Below, one piece after another: positions 1 to 7,528 of a stretch of DNA of 16,702 bases; position 1 is the stretch's first letter; the number at the start of each line of letters is the position of its first letter. Made by a program: the position numbers and the translations under genes. Origin of the DNA: Chitinophagaceae bacterium (GTDB lineage Bacteria > Bacteroidota > Bacteroidia > Chitinophagales > Chitinophagaceae); NCBI GenBank assembly GCA_016710745.1, contig JADJVB010000006.1, forward strand, positions 1 through 16,702, in the 5' to 3' direction. Below the pieces are notes generated by a model. The model did not search any database. It saw only the letters and a list, made by a program, of their open reading frames with translations, and was not told the origin of the DNA.

Positions 1-2
1 TG

Positions 3-32
3 AAAAGTCCCCGTTTTAAAGGGTACTTTTTT
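3..32 (+). terminator. Probable intrinsic terminator of the gene upstream of the window
   Basis: Bases 3-8 (AAAAGT) pair with 25-30 (ACTTTT), and 9-11 (CCC) pair with 21-23 (GGG), with one bulged T at 24 and a loop of about nine bases. A T run closes the structure. It sits about 40 bases before pyrR, so it probably ends a rightward transcript entering from the left. The A-rich 5' arm means it could also work leftward. Confidence 0.5.
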
Positions 33-73
33 ATCGGCCAATAACAGATAAATCCGCTGTACAAATATTTACA

Positions 74-583
74 TTGAAGACGATTTTAGATAAGCAACAA
101 TTACAACTTACCATATTGAGATGGCGCACCAGCTTTTGGAAAATAACTGTGTTTAAAAGATGTGGTTTTTATTGGTATTCAGCCAAGGGGAGCAGAAGTT
201 GGTTAAAATAATGGAATGTATCCGGCAACTTTTTCCGATGAAAACTGCAATACGGCATTTGATATCACTTTACCGCGATGATGTGCGGGATGAACTGCAT
301 GTACTAATACAACGGATATTCCATTTCGATTGAAGGGAAGAAGGTAGTTTTGATTGATGATGTATTGTACTACCGACCGAACCATTCGGGCAGCGCTGGA
401 TGCATTGCAGGATTTTGGCAGAGCGAAAAAGTAGAATTATGCGTGCTGGTCGACAGAAGATTCAACCGTGAACTTCCCATTCAGCCCGACTATTGCGGTA
501 AAGGGATCGATACCGTGGTTTCGCAGAAAGTGAAAGTGGAATGGGACAGAAGCGGTGGTACTTTATTAATGGATAATGGTTAA
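74..583 (+). pseudogene. pyrR: PyrR, pyr operon regulator / uracil phosphoribosyltransferase, frameshifted
   Basis: PyrR binds uridine nucleotides and pyr mRNA to control pyrimidine genes, and has weak uracil phosphoribosyltransferase activity. Joining frames recovers the family from end to end: an N-terminal ILDKQQLQLTI stretch, MAHQLLENNC, GIQPRGAEV (about 155-200), DITLYRDDVRDE (about 260-295), EGKKVVLIDDVLY (about 335-370, the PRPP-binding loop), and an intact C-terminal part from 350 with KVELCVLVDRRFNRELPIQP and KVKVEW. The span of about 170 codons fits the usual ~178. The frame shifts near 115, 200-260, 345 and 375, and the expected T-G-R-T of the PRPP loop is scrambled by indels. The start is uncertain: TTG at 74 is in frame and may be a miscalled ATG. 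The TAA at 581-583 lies inside a heptamer repeat array. pyrB follows on the same strand, the usual Bacteroidota pairing. Confidence 0.88.
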
Positions 584-595
584 TGGATAATTGAT
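568..595 (+). repeat. Heptamer array, AATGGAT orientation, at the pyrR stop
   Basis: Four direct 7-base units in strict phase (AATGGAT, AATGGTT, AATGGAT, AATTGAT). The TAA stop assigned to pyrR (581-583) straddles the second and third units. An array in the opposite orientation lies at 653-681, so the pair could fold into an imperfect long hairpin in the pyrR-pyrB transcript. Confidence 0.75.
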
Positions 596-652
596 AAGGT
601 TTAATTCACGGAGTTTCTGTTGAAAGCAAAGTAGCTAGGATTTGAAAAAGTT

Positions 653-681
653 ATCCATTATCGGTTATTAAATTATCTATT
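653..681 (+). repeat. Heptamer array, ATCCATT orientation, upstream of pyrB
   Basis: Units ATCCATT, ATCGGTT, ATTAAAT and, after one extra T, ATCTATT. This is the reverse-complement orientation of the 568-595 array. It ends about 48 bases before the pyrB ATG. Confidence 0.65.
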
Positions 682-728
682 ATACAACATTTGTGTGTTC
701 TGTGGCAAAACACTAACTTCGCCTCTTA

Positions 729-1649
729 ATGCAACTATCTACCAAAACATCTATTGGGCTTAAAGATCTCTCCCGGAAAGATATTTCCCTTATTTTATCA
801 ACAGCAACCCAATTTAAAGAAGTTTTACAGCGATCGGTTAAGGAAAGTCCCGTCATTGCGTGATGTAACGATTGTGAACCTGTTTTTACGAAAAACTCTA
901 CGCGTACCGGGATATCTTTTGAGCTGACTGGAAAAAGACTAGGCGCCGATACCATAAATTTTGCCGCCTCGTCTTCGTCAGTTTTCGAAAGGTGAAACCC
1001 TGTTAGACACGGTTAATAATATCCTCAGCATGAAAGTGATATGGTGGTGATGCGTCATAGCGCCAGCGGTGCTCCTCATTTTTTGGCAAAGCATATTCCC
1101 GCGGCGATCATCAATGCCGGGGATGGTATCAATGAACATCCCACTACAGGCTTTGTTGGATGCTTTATCTATCCAGAAAAAACTGGGCACACTGAGGAAA
1201 AAGTGCTGTTGGTTGGGGAGATATCATGCATTCCTGTGGTGGCGCTTCAGTAATATTTATCTGTTAAATAAAATGGGGCCGAGGTAATGAGGTAACGGGT
1301 ACGCCAACACTGATACCCGTGCATATTAAGGAGGTATTGCATGCGGGGTTGAATATGATATAAAAAAGCGCTTGAATGGTGTTAGATGGAGCAATATGTT
1401 GCGCATTCAGCTTGAACGGCAGAACTCTGTGCTCTTCTCTTCGCTGCGGGAATATAACCCCGCTTACGGGTGAGCCGAAATCACCGATGGCTTAAAAGAA
1501 ATTGTAATTATGAACCGGACCTATTAACCGCGGCGTAGAGATCGATAGTGATGTGGCCATTGACAGCGATCAACTGTCAATAATTTTACAGCAGGTAGAA
1601 AAATGGGGTAGCGGTATGATGGCGGCGTTATATTTTGGGCAGGCAATAA
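729..1649 (+). pseudogene. pyrB: Aspartate carbamoyltransferase catalytic chain, frameshifted
   Basis: PyrB condenses carbamoyl phosphate with aspartate, the first committed step of UMP synthesis, in the cytosol. The ATG at 729 opens a clean N-terminus (LSTKTSIGLKDLSRKDISLI). Later frames give ENSTRT-ISFELTGKRLGA (carbamoyl phosphate loop, about 890-945), VVMRHSASGAPHFLAKHIPA (about 1044-1105), NAGDGINEHPTQALLDALSI (about 1113-1170, one extra A splits HPT from QALLD), LVGDIMHS, PTLIPVHIKEVLHAGLN (about 1302-1352), HPGPINRGVEIDSDVA (damaged, about 1510-1560) and a terminal MAALY-LGRQ. The span of 921 bases matches the usual ~305 residues, so nothing large is missing. At least ten frame changes are needed. 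They are spread evenly through the gene, which suggests base-calling errors more than decay. It is flanked by heptamer arrays in both gaps. Confidence 0.9.
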
Positions 1650-1653
1650 CTAA

Positions 1654-1682
1654 AATGGATAATTTAGTAAAGGATAGTTGAT
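1654..1682 (+). repeat. Heptamer array, AATGGAT orientation, after pyrB
   Basis: AATGGAT, AATTTAG, an eight-base TAAAGGAT and AGTTGAT follow the pyrB stop by four bases. The placement copies that of the array at the end of pyrR, and an opposite-orientation array follows at 1770-1825. Confidence 0.6.
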
Positions 1683-1769
1683 AATGCCATTGAACAGGAT
1701 TAGCTAAATTATCTGTTCCATTTTATATATTGTAAGACCAAAGACAAAAAGATACTATTCTAAAAAATT

Positions 1770-1825
1770 ATCCATTATCCATTATTAATTAACAATTATT
1801 AATTATCCAATATCAATTATCCACT
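1770..1825 (+). repeat. Eight-unit heptamer array ending at the coaD start
   Basis: Eight consecutive 7-base units in unbroken phase fill 56 bases: ATCCATT twice, then variants ATTAATT, AACAATT, ATTAATT, ATCCAAT, ATCAATT and ATCCACT. A single A separates the array from the coaD ATG at 1827, so it occupies the place of the translation initiation region. There is no purine-rich Shine-Dalgarno, as is common in Bacteroidota. Confidence 0.85.
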
Positions 1826-1826
1826 A

Positions 1827-2290
1827 ATGAAAAGAATCTGTTTATTCCCCGGTACTTTCGACCCGTTACTCCTGGGGGCATACGACATTATCGACCGTGC
1901 CCTTCCTTTGTTCGAAAAACTGGTGATCGGTATCGGTCGCAATGCCAATAAAACCGATGTTCAGTGAAAGGCAGCGTTTAGACCGTTGCGTGAATGATAA
2001 GAACAATCCAAAAGTGGAAGTGTTGACCTATGATGGACCAACCGTTGATTGTTGTAAAAAGTGGTGCCGGTTTTATACTTGGGAATCCGGTACGTCAACG
2101 ACTTCGAATATGAAAAAGCATCGCCGATATGAATCGCAGTATTGATCATAATATTGAAACCATTTTCCTTACCTGTCTTCCTAAATTTACATCGGTTGCT
2201 TCTACCCGGTGGAGACGTATTACGTAATGGGGTGATGTATCCCAGTTTTTACCCGATGTGGTTAAACGTTCGATCAAAAAAAAGAAATAA
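1827..2290 (+). pseudogene. coaD: Phosphopantetheine adenylyltransferase, frameshifted
   Basis: CoaD transfers AMP from ATP to 4'-phosphopantetheine to give dephospho-CoA, the penultimate step of coenzyme A synthesis. The ATG at 1827 opens KRICLFPGTFDP, then YDIIDRALPLFEKLVIGIGRNANK in one frame. Other frames give MFSE-QRL (about 1960), NPKVEVLTYDG-TVD-CKK (2000-2060), RYVNDFEYEKA (about 2088-2120, the conserved R-x-x-D-F-E-Y segment), MNRSIDHNIETIFLTCLPKF (2130-2190) and DVVKRSIKKKK at the end, with TAA at 2288-2290. The reconstructed length of about 154 residues is normal. The catalytic T-x-G-H near residue 15 reads as LLLGA, but two insertions and two deletions there are enough to restore VTLGH. 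This is an essential gene, so true inactivation is unlikely. Confidence 0.9.
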
Positions 2291-2316
2291 TTTCTTTCTG
2301 TCTTTAAAATTAATTC

Positions 2317-2750
2317 ATGGCAATCTGGTTTAATAAGTCTTTAGCACAACCCGGTACAAATCCACTCGGACCGGAAACAATGGGACAATTTTTGGGCATG
2401 GAATGGGTTGAACTGGGAGAGGATTTTCTTAGTATACGTATGCCCGTTAATGAACGAACTAAACAACCCTATGGCCTGTTACACGGTGGGGCCAGTTGTG
2501 CTTTGACTGAAACCGCAGGCAGCCCGGCTTCGTCTTATGTAATTGATCAGGATAAATTTATTTGTGTTGGACTGGAGATCAACGCCAATCATGTGCGTAG
2601 CGCCACCAAGGCTATGTAACGGCAACCTGCACACCGTTGCATATTGGCAGAACCACCCATGTATGGGATATTAAGATCCACGACGAAAGAAAAAAACTGG
2701 TTTGTATCAGCCGGCTTACGGTTGCTATTTTAAAGAAGCCCGGCAGTTAA
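2317..2750 (+). CDS. Hotdog-fold thioesterase (PaaI/MenI-like), one frameshift
   Basis: A small acyl-CoA thioesterase of the PaaI-like hotdog superfamily. The closest functional relatives I recognise are the 1,4-dihydroxy-2-naphthoyl-CoA hydrolases (MenI/YdiI) of menaquinone synthesis, but the substrate cannot be fixed from sequence. Residues 1-99 read in one frame from the ATG at 2317, with the active-site segment GLLHGGASCALTETAGS: H56-G-G and the probable catalytic E65. One missing G near 2611 creates a false TAA. Restoring it continues as GYVTATCTPLHIGRTTHVWD and ends RLTVAILKKPGS at TAA 2748-2750. The total of about 144 residues is typical. It starts 26 bases after coaD on the same strand, so co-transcription is likely. 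It converges with the leftward gene ending at 2787. Confidence 0.85.
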
Positions 2751-2786
2751 CACGCGTCTTTACTGGTCATGCTGTCAAATCCATTC

Positions 2787-4221
2787 TTAAAGCACTATTA
2801 ATTTCTTAACCTGTACCTCACCGGTTGTTTTTACAAAAACCCTGATAAGATACATTCCGGAAACTAATTTATCAAGTTGAAGAAGATCTGTTACATTATT
2901 CCGCCGGAAAATTTCCTTGCCTGAAAGATCTGATAATATAATATCTACCGCGCCTGTGCCTTCGGGCAAAATTATCCTGGTTGATCCGGTGGACGGATTT
3001 GGGTAAACCAATACGCCTGACATTGCTGTTTCAGATCTAACAAGTCTTGTTTCGCTATAGGTATAATTTACATCCAAATCGATCTGCTTGATCCTGTAAA
3101 ACAGATTGCCTTTGCCCGACAGGTATTCGTAATCATCATATAAATAGTCCAGATACTGCCCGCTGTTTCCTGAAATGGATTTCGACGGAACAAAGCTATT
3201 GTTTGAAATCGCCATCCAGATATTGCCGCTCTATTTCAAATCCCCGGTTATTATGTTCGGTTGAGGTTTGCCAGCGAAGCATGATTTTATTTTTCCCCGC
3301 TGTTGCAGTAAATAATACCAGATTAACAGGTAACGGGCCACATCCGTTTTCGATTAGTGCCGTGGTAGTATTTGGCCTGTTCGGTATGGTTAATTCAACG
3401 ATAAGTGGGAGGTTGGCCGAAGGTATTCTGTTACTGTACGGCAATAATCGGTTACCGGCGATATATAATTTCCATTAGCCGATAACGAAATTAGTCCACT
3501 GGTGTAAACAACCGTATCGTCGGTGTTAATGATACCTATAGGCGGATAGTCCAAATGCACATCGTACCAAATATTATCCAAAAACAGGTCCGGTGTTTTG
3601 AAGAATAACCCGAATTGCCCGGGTAAAAGACAACTGAGTAATCCGCCCGGTTTCACTTCATTGATGATCAGATTGGCGCCTTGTGTGGCACAATGTACAT
3701 TTTGCCATTCGCCGCCTGACTTGCCCATGCATCAAACAAAATGGTTTGAGCGCCTGTACACGAAGGCAATGTCAATTTAATATTTTTAATGGTCATCCGC
3801 TCTAATGTGGGATTGAGGTGAACTTTTACCGCGGTTAACCCGGTGAGTTGAGGCAATATATACAAAGGATCAGGGTGATAAACACTACCTACCAAAGGAT
3901 TGTCTGCACTGTTGTTATTAATAACGATTGTTGCAATTGCATTCACAAGATCAGCTGCCTTTGGGAAAGCGTTTGGATTCGAGTACATATTCACCCAATT
4001 TACTGCTGGCGTATGATAGCCTGATTTCCTCCAGAGATGGAGATAGGCATACTTATTTCCATTATTGATTTCCTGTGTCCAGACAGGTCGAGCGTTAACT
4101 CACAATTGCTTGTATTAACTTCAATCAGCCTGACTTTCAGGTCAGAAATAGTGCATTGTGATTTGGCATTCTGTACATCAATCAAGCCAAGTATCGCGAG
4201 GAGGAGTAATAACTTTTTCAT
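2787..4221 (-). CDS. T9SS type A sorting domain protein, frameshifted
   Basis: A secreted or surface protein of about 477 residues exported by the type IX system. The start at 4221 opens a clear signal peptide (MKKLLLLLAILGLIDVQNAKS, then Q-C). The central part (about 3390-3990) has no family I recognise. Around residues 290-390 is an FN3-like module with KIMLRWQTSTEHNNRGFEIE, then LFYRIKQIDLD. The last ~75 residues are a type A CTD: VYPNPSTGSTRIILPEG, VDIILSDLSGKEIFRR, LDKLVSGMYLIRV, and a lysine-containing end KKLIVL. Frames break near 3997, 3700, 3420 and 3205; each break joins two overlapping open frames, which argues for single-base errors. The start lies 17 bases after the stop of a coding remnant on the same strand. 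The ligand or activity is unknown. Confidence 0.85.
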
Positions 4222-4237
4222 AAAATAAATTTTTAGG

Positions 4238-4470
4238 TTAAGGATTTACTGGCAGCCCAAAGCTGATAAAAAAAGGAATTGGATTTTCGGTTTTACTTTT
4301 CGCAGGGTTGGAGATATCACACTTTAAAGAACCAAGTGAGAAGAATATCTTTATGCTTCAATTCAAAATTATACAGGAATGAACCACCTAACGATGATGG
4401 TAAGCTGTTAAAACAATGATATTGATCAATGGATCAGGGTACGGCCAATGCAGGCGATTTTACGGGTAAC
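4238..4470 (-). pseudogene. Coding remnant, C-terminal end of an unidentified protein
   Basis: On the minus strand two overlapping frames look like protein. One reads SLPSSLGGSFLYNFELKHKD followed by ILLTWFF (about 4410-4322). The other continues CDISNPAKSKTENPIPFFIS then FGLPVNP and stops at TAA 4238-4240. The aromatic, alternating pattern of the final stretch resembles the last strand of an outer-membrane barrel, but this is only an impression. The stop is 17 bases before the type A cargo start, an operon-like distance. At most ~80 codons fit before the Nudix gene ends at 4485, so a whole gene is absent. It may be a decayed or deleted gene. Confidence 0.35.
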
Positions 4471-4484
4471 CTAAAGCGGGATAA

Positions 4485-4997
4485 TTAATCAGGGTGTATC
4501 AAAAAAGTACTGAGTATGTTTTTTATGGAAGGATAAGTATTGGCTACGGGCTCACTGATGTCTCTTGTTTTTACCCATTTTATTTCAGTTATATGTTCCT
4601 CGGTTTGAGGCACCAATACCTGTTTTGAAGAACAGTTCATGTGATACCAATGCGATATTTTTAAAAAAATGTTTACCAAATTCATCATAAACATGGTAGG
4701 TTTCTCCGATTTTTTCTTGAGCTGCAGCCCCGATAAGCCCGTTTCTTCCATTACTTCCTCACGGCAGCTTCGGCTTCTTTTTCATTTTTTCTATTTTTCC
4801 CTTTGGCAGATCCCATTTACCCAAACGGAGAATGAACAAGACCTCTTTTTGTCATTTTGAACAATACCACCAGCCGCCTCGATCACTTTAAAATTCTTAA
4901 AAAAGTTTCCTTTAATTTTTCCGGTCGCTGTGCCAAATAACACCCGCATGAAACTCTTCTTTTTGATCTCATGCAACATAGACTTAATGGCCTTTGG
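4485..4997 (-). pseudogene. Nudix hydrolase, frameshifted and lacking its N-terminus
   Basis: Nudix enzymes hydrolyse nucleoside diphosphates linked to another moiety; the substrate here is unknown. Reading leftward: AIKSMLHEIKKKSFMRVLFG (about 4990-4935), FKNFKVIEAAGGIVQNDKK (about 4905-4850), GKWDLPKGK in shifted frame (about 4822-4795), then EKEAEAAVRE and VMEETGLSGLQ. Together these supply the Nudix box G-x5-E-x7-R-E-x2-E-E-x-G near 4800-4735. The C-terminal part from 4751 is open (HWYHMN, PQTEEHITEIKWVK, YPSIKNILSTFL). Frames break near 4850, 4800 and 4755. The family form I recall has about 30 more residues before AIKSML, but pyrE coding sequence begins on the other strand right there. 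See the finding on the 4990 junction. Confidence 0.8.
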
Positions 4998-5588
4998 CGA
5001 AAATAAAATTGAGTCCGCAAGTGCCCTTTACCTGGGCAAGTGGCTGGAAAAGTCCTATTTATTGCGATAATCGCAAGATTTTGTCATTTCCTTATATCCG
5101 CGACTTCATTAAAAGTGAGATGTGCAGTGTAATATTTGAAAAATTTCCGGATGCCGGGGGTGTTGGCCGGCGTGGCAACAGCCGGTATTGCCTGGGGAGC
5201 TATGGCTGCCGACCAGCTAAAACTGCCCTATATCTATGTGCGTCCAAAGCCAAAGGAGCATGGTTTAAGTAACCAGATTGAGGGTGCATTTGAGCCGGGG
5301 CAGAAAGTGCTGGTTATTGAAGACTTAATATCGACGGGAAAAAGCAGTTTACAGGTTTGTGAGGTTTTAAAAGCAGCCGGTGCCGAGGTAGTGGGTATGG
5401 TCTCAATCTTTACCTATGGCTTCGAAATTGCTGATGAAGCTTTTAAAACCGCCAATATTCCTTATCAATCGCTTACTAATTATCAAACATTAATAAGCCT
5501 GGCCCTCGAAAAAGGTTTGATAGCTGCAGATCAACAAAATACCTTGTTAAATTGGCGAAACGATCCGGCCAATTGGACCGGAAAATAA
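4994..5588 (+). CDS. pyrE: Orotate phosphoribosyltransferase, 5' end damaged
   Basis: PyrE joins orotate to PRPP to make OMP, the fifth step of UMP synthesis. From 5000 the frame gives KIKLSPQVPFTWASGWKSPI, YCDNRKILSFPYIRDFIKSE and on to about 5150, where an extra G forces a change. From 5136 a clean 150-codon frame carries GVATAGIAWGAMAADQLKLP, YIYVRPKPKEHG, the PRPP loop VLVIEDLISTGKSS (about 5310-5350) and an end at NWTGK, TAA 5586-5588. About 15-20 N-terminal residues normally precede KIKLSPQ. None are readable, and the TTG at 4994 is only the first usable codon in frame. It is divergent from the Nudix gene with no intergenic space. The HMA protein follows 35 bases downstream and is probably co-transcribed. 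Confidence 0.9.
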
Positions 5589-5623
5589 TAACTTTATAGC
5601 CGTAAACATCAAAATCAGATCAT

Positions 5624-6013
5624 ATGAAGGCATTTTCACTCCTGGTAATAGCCGTATTTTGTTTGGGAACCATAGGTTTTGGCCAATACCAAACCCAGCA
5701 GAAGGTTATAGGCAAAGCGGTGATCAAAACGCCAACAATTTTATGTGAAAAATGCCAGGAAAAGGTTGAATTTTTCATTAGTCATACGGAGGGAGTCACC
5801 TCCACAAAAGTTAATATCCGTAAAAAAACAACCACGGTTACCTGGCTAACCGACCGTACTACCCTGGAGAATATTAAAGTAGCTATTGCCAATCTTGGCT
5901 ATGATGCTGATGATATTGAGGCCGAAGAATATGCCTTTAAACGGCTTCCGAAAACCTGTAAAGCCGAAATTGCTGCCGAAAAGGCCAAGACGGTGCCCGC
6001 GCCAGGTCAATAA
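5624..6013 (+). CDS. Exported heavy-metal-associated (HMA) domain protein
   Basis: An intact 129-residue protein. Residues 1-20 form a signal peptide (MKAFSLLVIAVFCLGTIGFG, then Q). Residues about 27-98 form an HMA ferredoxin-like domain. The metal-binding C-x-x-C is C41-E-K-C44, preceded by T-P-T-I-L in place of the usual G-M-x. The rest of the fold shows as VNIRKKTTTVTW and a helix ending ANLGYDADD. A lysine- and alanine-rich tail of about 30 residues follows. It probably binds a soft metal such as copper in the periplasm or on the surface; no transporter or ATPase lies nearby to fix the partner. It follows pyrE by 35 bases on the same strand and converges with the leftward lipoprotein gene ending at 6060. 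It is one of the few genes here with no frame break. Confidence 0.85.
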   Translation: MKAFSLLVIAVFCLGTIGFGQYQTQQKVIGKAVIKTPTILCEKCQEKVEFFISHTEGVTSTKVNIRKKTTTVTWLTDRTTLENIKVAIANLGYDADDIEAEEYAFKRLPKTCKAEIAAEKAKTVPAPGQ

Positions 6014-6059
6014 TTCCGAATTTTTATTTTTTTGTTGTGAGAATTCCCCGCTGAAACGG

Positions 6060-6518
6060 CTAAAATGCCGAAAAACGCTGCATGCCTTCGTAATTTACCG
6101 GGAAGGTTTTGTACACATTTGCCTTGCCGAGCTTTACCGTTCCGGTCACTTTCACCAGCACATCTTTGCCCAAAAGGGTAGGAATTGCATTTTTCAATAA
6201 ATTTTTCATGTCAATTTCAATGGACAGTGGCATGGTAAATTCGGCCAGCTTTGGGATATTGATCTGATGTTCCTGGGGCTATGCCCCAAATAGTTATTAT
6301 TCACATATACATCCAGATCAGTATATTTTAACTGCAGTCCAAAGTTATTCGGGTTGTAATATACCGGTCAACATTAAGGGTTGAAGCGGCAAATCCCATT
6401 TTTCAACTTTCAGATTTTTAAAGTCGCGGTAGACTAAATCTTTTGGAGCCTGACAGGATGTCGCCAAAATAGCTATCATAAAAAAAGCCATGGGGTAGAA
6501 GAGGAACTTGAAATTCAT
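6060..6518 (-). pseudogene. LEA type 2 family lipoprotein, frameshifted
   Basis: The start at 6518 (CAT on the plus strand at 6516-6518) opens MNFKFLFYPMAFFMIAIL, then the lipobox ATSC with Cys22, so this is a lipoprotein. It continues QAPKDLVYRDFKNLKVEKWD. Later frames give NNFGLQLKYTDLDVYVNNNY (about 6345-6285) and NIPKLAEFTMPLSIEIDMKN (about 6255-6205), then LLKNAIPTLLGKDVLVKVTG, TVKLGK, and an end NYEGMQRFSAF with TAG at 6060-6062. The pattern matches the small LEA_2 (water-stress-type) lipoproteins of Bacteroidota, usually about 150 residues; the reconstructed length is 152. Frame breaks lie near 6370, 6275 and 6250. The role is unknown; plant LEA_2 proteins are stress-related but that cannot be carried over. 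It converges with the HMA gene with 46 bases between. Confidence 0.8.
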
Positions 6519-7319
6519 ACTGATTTATTTCTGCATGTAATTTAAGGGAAGAATTTTAATTTCCCATTTTTTATAAATGCCGGCTTTTTGGGGTACTAAG
6601 GTATTTAGAATTAAACATGAATTAATGGCGGGAAGAAGAGAATTATACATACTAAATATTATCGCTTATATAATTATTGTATAAAATATTGATAAACAAA
6701 ATATTAATTGTGTATAATTAATGTTTTAATGCATATAGAATTAACACTTATCTAATTTTTTATTCCTTAAGACGATATTTTTAGGTAAAACACTTGTATT
6801 TTATAATAAATTATGTTAATTAATTGATAATGAATTATTAATGATATTTTGATGTTAAATAACTAGATATGATAATTGATATTGTTAAATAAGATAAGTT
6901 ATGCTGTCGGAAAATTAACAGCCGGATCAATTTTATCTAAAATCGCAAATTTAAAAATTAGTGAACGCCTTGCCGATTCAATAAAAGCCAGGTTCCCCCT
7001 TTTAAAAGTTTTACAAAGGCAGCCAAATTGGCGTATTTATTTGATTGTTAGATAATGTTTATATGTAATGGCAGAATTTAATTGTTGAGCAGGAAAACAG
7101 ATATTGATGAATTATCAGGGGCCAGATTTTTTGGGTCGATCATAAATTTCAGGTTTTTAGTTTACGGTAATTGTTATTGTCGTCCTGTTAGCTCCAACTT
7201 TAGTTTAACAAAAAATATTTCTATATTTTTGCCTATTTTGTTAGATGATTTTACTACTAATTGAGACAAATGATGGAATTTGTCTAAAAAATGTCCAAAA
7301 TTAGGTACTAACACTTCAT
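6519..7319. other. Long AT-rich intergenic region
   Basis: About 800 bases with no recognisable gene. 6600-6900 is extremely AT-rich, with many TAAT/ATTA runs but no exact tandem array that I could phase. A frame without ATG from about 6868 to TAA 7053-7055 reads protein-like near its end (KISERLADSIKARFPLLKVL), but it is short and has no family match I know, so it is not called. Leftward-read ORFs here look like chance. The right end leads into the promoter candidate at 7320. Confidence 0.6.
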
Positions 7320-7349
7320 TTGCAGTAAAATTACGGTACAATAAATTTG
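7320..7349 (+). promoter_or_regulatory. Bacteroidota-type promoter for the 7529 gene
   Basis: TTG at 7320-7322 and TAAATTTG at 7342-7349 are separated by 19 bases. This matches the Bacteroidota -33/-7 form (TTG, then TAnnTTTG) in both boxes and in spacing. Transcription would begin near 7356, leaving a leader of about 170 bases before the ATG at 7529. Confidence 0.5.
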
Positions 7350-7528
7350 CGTTTTCCGAAAAACTCTTTATGTTTGTGTTGAAATTGGAAATGATTGTTA
7401 CCTCGGTTATTCCAAACTTCAAAGCTTAATCTCCAATCCCTCCTCTAAAAAACCAACCAATTTTGGTCTGGTGTTTTTAATCTCCATTCCGTGATTGTGT
7501 TTATTTCGAAACCACAAACCACTAGAAA

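Noticed and set aside
203..385. Minus-strand 60-codon frame over pyrR
   Set aside because: It overlaps recognisable PyrR coding on the other strand and shows no family features.
568..1825. Heptamer arrays as a CRISPR or a transposon end
   Set aside because: Units are 7 bases with no spacers, and there is no transposase, target duplication or cas gene. They are simple short tandem repeats in opposed orientation.
1..2750. Genuine decay of the pyrimidine/CoA gene block
   Set aside because: Full-length families remain readable with conserved motifs, coaD is essential, and the same indel pattern affects unrelated genes across the window, so sequence error is the simpler explanation.
7174..7422. 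Minus-strand 82-codon frame in the AT-rich gap
   Set aside because: Low-complexity N/F/K-rich translation with no motif, and it covers the best promoter candidate for the rightward gene.
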